DNA from: an uncultured Eubacteriales bacterium
GTDB taxonomy: Bacteria; Bacillota; Clostridia; Christensenellales; Aristaeellaceae
DNA: 5,804 bases
Assembly (NCBI GenBank): GCA_944353735.1
Contig: CALVPU010000069.1
Coordinates: forward strand, 1-5,804
Direction of reading: 5' to 3'
Part shown: piece by piece, positions 1 to 5,216 of the stretch
Layout: every line of letters starts with the position of its first letter
How positions within the stretch are numbered: position 1 is the first letter of the stretch
Translations under genes and position numbers: made by a program
Notes under the pieces: model-generated
Seen by the model: the letters and a program-made list of their open reading frames with translations, nothing else
What the model was told of the DNA's origin: nothing
The model's database searches: none

Positions 1-495
1 GAATTGTACCTGCTGGCGAACATGCTCGCCGGCGCCGCGGTGTCCGCCATCGTCGCGGTCTTCTGGGGCAACTGGCTGCTGGCGCGGCGCGGCGAAGCGA
101 CGCCGGACAGCTTTGTCGGTCTGCACGACTGGTTCCTGCCGGCGAACCTGACCTGGGGCACGCTGATGACGCTGCTCGCGGCATGGATCGTGACGGGCAC
201 CGCCATTCCCGGCGGCGCGATCGCGTGGTGTGCGGTCAGCGCGCTGGCGCAGGTGGCGTTCGTCGTGCAGGCGCTCGCCGCCTGCGACCGGCGCATCAAG
301 GCGCGCGGCGCAACGCGCGGTCGCCGCACGGCGACGGTCGTGCTGATCCTGCTGGCGGGATTGATCTTCCGCGCTTATGGCACGTTCACGTTCCTGTCGC
401 TGATCGGCTGCGCATCGGCGCTGTTCGGTCGCCGCGGCGCGGCGCGCCCCATTGTGGAAAAGCTCAAAAAGACGTTCGGCGGCGACGACCGCTGA
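1..495 (+). CDS. DUF2232 (YybS-like) integral membrane protein, 3' part only
   Basis: The reading frame is open from the first base, so this is the C-terminal 164 residues of a longer protein; family members are usually around 300 residues. The TTG at base 4 is therefore not taken as the start. Visible hydrophobic segments lie at about residues 4-26, 47-67, 71-94 and 109-143 (one or two helices), with a short basic tail ending in GGDDR. A pre-helix stretch WFLPANLTW (44-52) and a VQALA segment near 90 resemble the family pattern of a W-x-LP motif followed by a later 'QG' helix. The strongest argument is position: in many Firmicutes a DUF2232 gene stands just before gdpP, rplI and the replicative helicase gene. 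Here rplI follows after 18 nt and gdpP is missing from that interval. The molecular function of the family is unknown; a transporter-like role is only a guess. The family call is moderately sure, the membrane nature is sure. Confidence 0.65.
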   Translation, partial: ELYLLANMLAGAAVSAIVAVFWGNWLLARRGEATPDSFVGLHDWFLPANLTWGTLMTLLAAWIVTGTAIPGGAIAWCAVSALAQVAFVVQALAACDRRIKARGATRGRRTATVVLILLAGLIFRAYGTFTFLSLIGCASALFGRRGAARPIVEKLKKTFGGDDR

Positions 496-513
496 ACACG
501 GGAGGCAAAGGAT

Positions 514-966
514 ATGAAGGTCATTTTGTTGATGGACGTCAAGGGCACGGGCAAGAAGGACCAGATCGTCGAGGCGTCGGACGGCTTCGCGCGCAACTAT
601 CTGATCCCGCGCAAGATGGCGAAGGAAGCGACGCCGGAAGCGCTCAACGCGATTTCGCGCGCCAAGAGCGCCGACAAGCACCGCGAGGACGTGCGCCGCG
701 CAGAGGCGGAGCAGCGTGCCCGCGAGCTGAAGGGCAAGGTCATTCAGCTGACCGTGCGCGGCGGCGAGAACGGCAAGCTGTACGGCGCGGTCACAAACGA
801 CCAGATCGCCGCGGCGCTCAAGGAGCAGCACGGCGTCGAGGTCGACAAGCGCAAGCTTGAATTGGAAGAGCCGGTGCGCAGCGCCGGTCAGACGACGGTG
901 ACGCTGAAGCTGATGGCGGGCATCAGCACGCGCATGCTGCTCAACGTCAAGGTCTCCGGCAAGTAA
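514..966 (+). CDS. rplI: 50S ribosomal protein L9 (bL9)
   Basis: This encodes 150 residues, the normal length for bL9, which binds 23S rRNA near the base of the L1 stalk and reaches toward the neighbouring ribosome. The N-terminal globular domain (1-40) starts MKVILLMDVKGTGKK and carries the conserved DGFARNYLIP stretch (23-32). A long charged connecting helix spans about 41-75, and the C-terminal domain (76-147) contains GENGKLYGAVT (84-94), DIA/EAL-like helix residues and VDKRKLEL (110-117). Compared with the usual signature, Asp16 stands where Gly is common and Ala21 where Val is common; the fold should tolerate this. The ATG has a strong ribosome binding site, GGGAGG at 500-505, 8 nt upstream. 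The gene sits 18 nt after the DUF2232 gene and its stop codon touches the dnaB start, so the three are very probably cotranscribed. Identity is secure. Confidence 0.97.
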   Translation: MKVILLMDVKGTGKKDQIVEASDGFARNYLIPRKMAKEATPEALNAISRAKSADKHREDVRRAEAEQRARELKGKVIQLTVRGGENGKLYGAVTNDQIAAALKEQHGVEVDKRKLELEEPVRSAGQTTVTLKLMAGISTRMLLNVKVSGK

Positions 967-2328
967 ATGGAAGCGCAGTTTCCCATGGGCGCGGACGGCG
1001 TGCGCGTTCCGCCCAACCATCCGGAATCGGAACGCGGCGTACTCGGCGCGATGCTGCGCTCGCGCGAAGCGGCGCTGCTCGCCATTGAGACGTTGCAGCC
1101 GCAGGATTTCTATGACCCCGCCAATCGCGAGGTCTATTCCGCGATGCTCGCGATGGCGTCCGCCTCGCGGGCAATTGATCTGGTAACGCTCGACGAGGAG
1201 CTCACGCGGCGCGGCAAGCTCGAAGCGATCGGCGGCGCGGCGTACCTGATCGAGCTGAGCCGTTCTGTCCCCTCGGCGGCGAACGCCCGCGCATACATCC
1301 GCATCGTCGATGAAAAATCCACGCTGCGCAAGCTGATCGCCGCCTCGGAAAAGATCGCCGAGGCGTGCTACGCCGGTCAGGAGGAGACGCAGGCAATTCT
1401 CGAGCAGGCGGAAAAGTCGATCTATGACATCACCATGCGCCGCGGCGGCGAGGAGCTGCAGCCGATCCAGCCGGTGCTGCTGTCGACCTTCGAAAAGATC
1501 GAGCTGCTGGTCAAAAACAAGGGACGCATCGAGGGCGTGCCGACCGGCTACACGGAGCTGGACGACATGCTCACCGGACTGCACCCCGGCGAACTGGTGT
1601 TGGTCGCCGGACGCCCGTCGATGGGCAAGACCAGTATCGGCATGAACTTCATCGAAAACGCAGCCATCCGCGCCGGCAAGAAGGCGGCGGTGTTCTCGCT
1701 GGAAATGCCCGCGGAACAGCTGGCGATGCGCATGCTGTGCACCGAAGCGCGCGTCGACATGCAGCGCGTGCGACGCGGTCAACTCGAAGACGAGGAGTGG
1801 GAAAAGCTCTGCGACGCGATGATCAGCATCGGTCCTGCCTCGATCCACGTCGACGCCACGCCGGGCATCACCGTGTCCGGCGTGCGCTCCAAGGCGCGCA
1901 GGCTTCAGCTCGAACACGGACTGGACGTAATCATGATCGACTACCTGTCGCTGATGAGCGGCGTCGGTCGCTTCGGCAGCCGCCAGGAAGAAGTTTCGTC
2001 GATCTCGCGCTCGCTCAAGGCGCTGGCCATCGAGCTGGGCGTGCCGGTCATCGCGCTGCAGCAGCTGTCGCGCGCCCCAACTGGTCGCGCCAACCACCGC
2101 CCGATGCTGTCGGACATCCACGAGTCGGGCGCGATCGAGCAGGACGCCGACGTCGTGATGTTCATCCATCGCGAGGACTATTACAATCCCGAAACCGAAG
2201 AAAAGAACATTGCCGAGATCATCATCGCCAAGCAGCGCAATGGCTCGCTGGGCACGGTGAAGCTCGGCTGGAAGGGCGAATACACGTGGTTTATGGACCT
2301 CTCGCCGCGACCGAAGGAGGCGGACTGA
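967..2328 (+). CDS. dnaB: Replicative DNA helicase DnaB
   Basis: This encodes 453 residues, full length for the hexameric replicative helicase (called DnaC in Bacillus subtilis) that unwinds the fork 5'-3' on the lagging strand and recruits primase. The N-terminal helical domain covers about 12-115 (PPNHPESERGVLGAML... QDFYDPANREVY), followed by a linker to about 185 and the RecA-like motor. Visible motor elements are Walker A GRPSMGKT (215-222, Lys221/Thr222), the putative catalytic Glu246 in FSLEMP, the GQL segment near 271, Walker B MIDYLSL with Asp325, motif QQLSR (365-369), and the KQRNG arginine-finger segment with Lys422 and Arg424. The DNA-loop motif usually read as RESGAIEQDAD is HESGAIEQDAD, with His385 replacing Arg. 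The ATG directly abuts the rplI stop (TAAATG) and lacks a clear Shine-Dalgarno, which suggests translational coupling; an in-frame ATG at 985 is possible but no better supported. No intein or insertion is seen. Confidence 0.97.
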   Translation: MEAQFPMGADGVRVPPNHPESERGVLGAMLRSREAALLAIETLQPQDFYDPANREVYSAMLAMASASRAIDLVTLDEELTRRGKLEAIGGAAYLIELSRSVPSAANARAYIRIVDEKSTLRKLIAASEKIAEACYAGQEETQAILEQAEKSIYDITMRRGGEELQPIQPVLLSTFEKIELLVKNKGRIEGVPTGYTELDDMLTGLHPGELVLVAGRPSMGKTSIGMNFIENAAIRAGKKAAVFSLEMPAEQLAMRMLCTEARVDMQRVRRGQLEDEEWEKLCDAMISIGPASIHVDATPGITVSGVRSKARRLQLEHGLDVIMIDYLSLMSGVGRFGSRQEEVSSISRSLKALAIELGVPVIALQQLSRAPTGRANHRPMLSDIHESGAIEQDADVVMFIHREDYYNPETEEKNIAEIIIAKQRNGSLGTVKLGWKGEYTWFMDLSPRPKEAD

Positions 2329-2390
2329 CCGTTCACTGCCCGCCTTGACGGCGAAAGCGCATTGGGGTCGGATCAATGCACGCATTCACA

Positions 2391-2395
2391 GGAGG
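2391..2395 (+). promoter_or_regulatory. Ribosome binding site deciding the start of the small membrane protein
   Basis: GGAGG followed by AAAACGTC and then ATG at 2404 gives an 8-nt spacer. This favours the ATG at 2404 over the in-frame TTG at 2362, which would add 14 polar residues and has no comparable site upstream. Confidence 0.85.
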
Positions 2396-2403
2396 AAAAC
2401 GTC

Positions 2404-2613
2404 ATGGGCTGGAGCCTTTTCGCGGGAATCGTCTTTGTCGGAATCGGCGCATTTCTCTTTTGCAGGCCCGATTTGCTTTGGAAATTGACGGAGAGATGGA
2501 AATCCTATCGGGCGGACGAGCCGTCCGACCTCTACCTGAAGAGCACGAAATTGGGCGGCGCACTGTTTGCGCTTCTCGGCATCGCGATCGCCGTTCTCGT
2601 GCTGATTTTGTAG
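2404..2613 (+). CDS. Small two-helix membrane protein, DUF6199-like
   Basis: This encodes 69 residues. Helix one covers about 3-20 (SLFAGIVFVGIGAFLFC), then a soluble middle of RPDLLWKLTERWKSYRADEPSDLYL (key residues Pro22, Trp26, Trp32, the PSDLYL block at 40-45), then a Gly-rich second helix from about 50 to 69 (GGALFALLGIAIAVLVLIL). A leading helix, a P-x-x-W-x-x-x-x-x-W segment, a PSD-Y block and a following GG helix is the pattern I recall for the DUF6199 family of short Firmicutes membrane proteins; no function is established for it that I can name. The start rests on the GGAGG site at 2391-2395. It lies 75 nt after dnaB on the same strand, so it may be read through from the dnaB operon or have its own weak promoter. 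Slightly more A/T at wobble positions than in dnaB is visible. It is a real gene in my judgement; the family label is from memory and moderately sure. Confidence 0.8.
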   Translation: MGWSLFAGIVFVGIGAFLFCRPDLLWKLTERWKSYRADEPSDLYLKSTKLGGALFALLGIAIAVLVLIL

Positions 2614-2647
2614 GCCTAAATCAAAATATTGCAAGGAGGCGAGCCGC

Positions 2648-2685
2648 AAAGGCGCTTCGGCTGCAGACCGTCGCGAGCGCTTTTT
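2648..2685 (+). terminator. Possible intrinsic terminator or attenuator
   Basis: AAAGGCGCT (2648-2656) can pair with AGCGCTTTT (2676-2684), nine pairs including one G-U, with a 19-nt loop that holds an inner CGG/CCG pairing, and the 3' arm runs into TTTTT at 2681-2685. It would end the transcript of the small membrane protein gene 35 nt after its stop, or attenuate the LCP transcript if the promoter is upstream. The G/C core is only five pairs, so it may be weak. A competing stem, AGCCG 2642-2646 with CGGCT 2658-2662, would disrupt it. Confidence 0.4.
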
Positions 2686-2745
2686 GAAATGAAAGGGCGC
2701 GAAAGCCGATTCCCTGCGCCCGCTGACGGCTGTGCGCCGACGGAT

Positions 2746-2749
2746 GGAG
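2746..2749 (+). promoter_or_regulatory. Ribosome binding site deciding the LCP start
   Basis: GGAG sits 6 nt before the ATG at 2756. It overlaps the alternative in-frame ATG at 2744, which has no purine-rich site of its own, and the in-frame GTG at 2732 is also unsupported. This places the LCP start at 2756. Confidence 0.7.
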
Positions 2750-2755
2750 AACGCC

Positions 2756-3739
2756 ATGTACTACGAATCCTACGCAAGAAAAAAGCCGCGCCCGCGAAAA
2801 AAGCGGCGCGGCGGCTGTCTGGGCGCGTTGCTGCGCTTTTTTGGCAAGCTGGTCGCGCTGGCGCTCGTGCTCGCGATGGTGGGCGCGGTGGGACTCTACT
2901 TCCTGCCGGTCTCGCTGTTCATGGTAGAGCCGGATTACGACCTTGCGCTGGCAACCGACCTGCCGTCGAGTCCCATCAACGTGCTCGTGCTCGGCGTCGA
3001 CGTGCTCAACGACGGCAGCCAGCGCAGCGACACGATGATGATCGCCTCCATCGACCGCGGCACATTGCGCCTGACTTCCATTCAGCGCGATACGTACGTT
3101 GAGATCGACGGCTACGGGCGCGGCAAGATCAATGCCGCCTACGTCTACGGCGGTCCGGAGCTGGCGATGCGCACGGTCAATCAGGCGTTCGGCATGAACA
3201 TCATGCACTACGTGGTCGTGGATTTCACCGCACTGGTGGACATGGTCGACGCGCTCGGCGGCATCGAACTGGACATCTCCGAAGCGGAGCGCGAGCAGAT
3301 CAACATCAACGTCGTCGATTCCGCCAAGGTGTTCTACCGGCTCGGCTATCAGGCGAGCGAGCTGCTGAACAGCGGCGAAGACACGCACCTCGACGGCCTG
3401 CAGGCGCTCGGCTACGCCCGCATCCGCAGCTTGGACAGCGACTTCGTGCGCACGAGCCGTCAGCGCGCAGTGGTCGGCGCGATGCTGAAAAAGCTCCGCG
3501 CATCGCTGTGGAATCCCGTCGTTGTCGGACGCTTCGCGGCGGAAGCGCTGGAAGGCGTCCGCACCAATCTCAACCTCGCGCAGCTGATCGCTCTGGGCGA
3601 GAAGGCGCTGTTCGCCGGGGAAATCGAGCAGCTTCGCATGCCCGTCGACGGCGCATTCGCCGACGACGGCTCCAAGCTGACGATCACCGACGCCGAGGCA
3701 AACGTTCGCGCGCTGCGCGCGTTTATCTACGCCGAATGA
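2756..3739 (+). CDS. LytR-CpsA-Psr (LCP) family cell-wall glycopolymer ligase
   Basis: This encodes 327 residues. LCP enzymes move undecaprenyl-linked glycopolymers such as teichoic acids or capsule onto peptidoglycan at the outer face of the membrane. The N-terminus is a short, very basic cytoplasmic tail (KKPRPRKKRR, 9-18), then one transmembrane helix at about 25-50, then the extracellular LCP domain from about 72 to 250. Domain hallmarks are NVLVLGVD (75-82), QRSDTMMI with Arg90 and Asp92, SIQRDTYVEI with Arg111 and Asp112, GKINAAY (123-129), a GGIELDI strand (168-174), YARIRSLDSDF (220-230) and RTSRQR (232-237); these supply the acidic metal-binding and arginine phosphate-binding residues of the family. 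A further 75 or so residues follow without a recognised extra domain. It is monocistronic as far as can be seen, with a hairpin terminator 15 nt after the stop. Which polymer it attaches cannot be told, so no symbol such as tagU is given. Confidence 0.95.
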   Translation: MYYESYARKKPRPRKKRRGGCLGALLRFFGKLVALALVLAMVGAVGLYFLPVSLFMVEPDYDLALATDLPSSPINVLVLGVDVLNDGSQRSDTMMIASIDRGTLRLTSIQRDTYVEIDGYGRGKINAAYVYGGPELAMRTVNQAFGMNIMHYVVVDFTALVDMVDALGGIELDISEAEREQININVVDSAKVFYRLGYQASELLNSGEDTHLDGLQALGYARIRSLDSDFVRTSRQRAVVGAMLKKLRASLWNPVVVGRFAAEALEGVRTNLNLAQLIALGEKALFAGEIEQLRMPVDGAFADDGSKLTITDAEANVRALRAFIYAE

Positions 3740-3754
3740 CCCGCGCGGGGACAA

Positions 3755-3796
3755 TTCGAGCCGCACATCGCGATGATGTGCGGCTCGAACGGTTTT
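3755..3796 (+). terminator. Strong hairpin terminator shared by convergent genes
   Basis: TTCGAGCCGCACATC (3755-3769) and GATGTGCGGCTCGAA (3775-3789) form a perfect 15-bp stem around the 5-nt loop GCGAT. On the plus strand CGG then TTTT (3793-3796) follows, so it should end the LCP transcript. The T run overlaps the stop codon of the convergent MATE gene (3795-3797). On the minus strand the same hairpin follows the MATE stop by 5 nt but is trailed only by TTGT, so termination in that direction may be less efficient. Confidence 0.88.
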
Positions 3797-5171
3797 ATGC
3801 GGCTGCGCGGTTGACCAGCGCCTGTTCGTCGCGCTTCATCTCATTGAGCAGCGACATGCCGATGGGGATGGCAAAGGCGAAGGAAATCACGTCGGCGATC
3901 GACTGCGAGATCTCCACGCCCAGCAGCCCAAACAGCTGGGGCATGATCAATACCGTCGGCACAAAGAACAGCCCCTGACGCGCCATGGCGAGGAACGACG
4001 CGCGCACCGCCTTTCCGGTCGTCTGCGTCATCATGTTGCACATGGTCGTCCACGCCGCGAGCGGGAAGGTCAGACACTGCCAGCGCAGCGCGGCGGTGCC
4101 GATTTCGGTGACAGCCGCGTCGTCGAGGAAGATCGCCACGATCGGCTCCGCGAGCAGCGCGCCGACGATCGCCAGCCCGATCAGCACGGCGGTCGACAGC
4201 TTCACGCAGAACCAGAACGCCTCGCGCACGCGGGCGAACAGCTTCGCGCCGTAGTTGAAGCCGCACACAGGCTGAAAGCCCTGCCCGAAGCCGATCAGGC
4301 AGCTGTTGGCAAACTGCATGATGCGCGCAACGATCGTCATGGCGGCGATGGCGACGTCGCCGTAGGGCTTGGCGGCAAAGGTCAGGCTGATGGTCGCCAC
4401 GCTGCCCAGTCCCTGGCGCAACAGCGACGGCGTGCCGCCGTTGAGGATCGTCAAATAGTGGCGCGCATTCGGGCGGAAGTTCTTCAGGCGGATGGTGATC
4501 GTGCCGCCGCGGTGGGTGCCGATCCACAGCAGCACAAAGCCGGCAAACTGGCTGATGATTGTCGCCAGCGCCGCGCCGCCGACGCCCATGTCAAACGTGA
4601 AGATCAGCAGCGGATCGAGGCCGATGTTGATCACCGCGCCGGAGACGATGCCGACCATGGCGTAGACGGCGTTCGCCTGGTAGCGCATCTGATTGTTGAG
4701 CACCAGCGACGCCGTCATGTACGGCGCGCCGATGAGGATAAAGCTCATGTAGTCGCGCACATAGGGCAGGGTCGTCTCCGTGGCGCCGAGCATATAGGAC
4801 AGCGGATTGATCCCGATCAGTCCGACAACCATGATGACAAAGCCGGCGATCAGCGCCGAGAAGAAGCCCGTCGCCGCCATGCGCTGGGCGTCCTCGTTGT
4901 CGTGCGCGCCGAGCGCGCGGGAAATGTAGTTCCCGGAACCGTGACCAAAGAAAAAGCCCACTGCCTGAATGATCGCCATCAGCGGATAGACGATGCCGAC
5001 GCCCGCAGTGGCGCTGGCATTGTCGAGCTTGCCGACGAAGAACGTGTCTGCCATGTTGTAAAACGAGGTCACCAGCATGCTGATGATCGTCGGCACCGCC
5101 AGCTGGCAGACCAGCTTCTTGACGGGCGTCTGGGTCATGCGCTGAAACTTGCGCTCCTGCGCGCTGTCCAT
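3795..5171 (-). CDS. MATE family efflux transporter
   Basis: This encodes 458 residues, a full-length MATE antiporter with about twelve transmembrane helices in two pseudo-symmetric halves; such proteins export drugs, dyes or metabolites in exchange for Na+ or H+. The N-half opens with LAVPTIISMLVTSFYNMADTF-type residues (24-44), followed by VGKL (46-49), a helix near 56-76, and SRALGAHDNEDA (84-95). GLDPLLIF (184-191) and GVGGAALATIISQ (196-208) mark the end of the first half. The second half shows GFGQGFQPVCGFNYGAK (294-310), the most characteristic stretch of the family, and ARQGLFFVPTVLIMPQLFG (397-415). The C-terminus is short and charged (NEMKRDEQALVNRAAA). ATG is supported by GAGGAG (plus positions 5181-5186) 9 nt upstream. 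It lies 45 nt downstream of polC on the same strand and could be read through from it. The general pattern is closer to the MepA-like than the NorM branch, an inference from memory; the substrate is unknown. Confidence 0.95.
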   Translation of the reverse strand: MDSAQERKFQRMTQTPVKKLVCQLAVPTIISMLVTSFYNMADTFFVGKLDNASATAGVGIVYPLMAIIQAVGFFFGHGSGNYISRALGAHDNEDAQRMAATGFFSALIAGFVIMVVGLIGINPLSYMLGATETTLPYVRDYMSFILIGAPYMTASLVLNNQMRYQANAVYAMVGIVSGAVINIGLDPLLIFTFDMGVGGAALATIISQFAGFVLLWIGTHRGGTITIRLKNFRPNARHYLTILNGGTPSLLRQGLGSVATISLTFAAKPYGDVAIAAMTIVARIMQFANSCLIGFGQGFQPVCGFNYGAKLFARVREAFWFCVKLSTAVLIGLAIVGALLAEPIVAIFLDDAAVTEIGTAALRWQCLTFPLAAWTTMCNMMTQTTGKAVRASFLAMARQGLFFVPTVLIMPQLFGLLGVEISQSIADVISFAFAIPIGMSLLNEMKRDEQALVNRAAA

Positions 5172-5216
5172 GAAACCTCACTCCTCTTTTGTGCTTCGCG
5201 CCGCGCGTCGCTCTTT

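Larger units (their letters stand above)
2614..2755 (+). other. Intergenic leader upstream of the LCP gene
   Basis: These 142 nt contain no gene I can support. The first part (2617-2630) is an AT-rich patch in an otherwise GC-rich region and could hold a promoter -10 element (TAAATC or CAAAAT), though I see no good -35 partner. GGAGG at 2635-2639 has no start codon at a usable distance. The rest carries several competing inverted repeats: 2642-2646 with 2658-2662, 2648-2656 with 2676-2684, 2695-2700 with 2716-2721, and 2704-2708 with 2727-2731. A 5' leader of the LCP transcript is the likeliest reading, by inference. Confidence 0.4.

Noticed and set aside
183..860. Plus-strand ORF spanning the DUF2232 gene and rplI
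   Set aside because: It crosses two real genes in another frame and is Arg/Gly-rich with no recognisable motif.
1737..2348. Off-frame plus-strand ORF inside dnaB
   Set aside because: Its translation is Arg/His-rich low-complexity sequence lying entirely over conserved DnaB motifs, with no ribosome binding site.
2629..3102. Plus-strand ORF over the leader and LCP 5' end, including an ATG at 2689
   Set aside because: No ribosome binding site precedes 2689, the GGAGG at 2635-2639 has no nearby start, and most of the frame overlaps LCP coding sequence.
2621..3766. Long open frame on the minus strand across the LCP gene (381 codons)
   Set aside because: It is fully antisense to a well-recognised LCP gene, its translation is rich in His, Arg, Val and Asp without any domain, and it reflects high-GC third positions.
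3841..4527. Off-frame minus-strand ORF inside the MATE gene
   Set aside because: It overlaps the conserved MATE frame and gives an Arg/His/Asp-rich composition without membrane segments or domain signatures.
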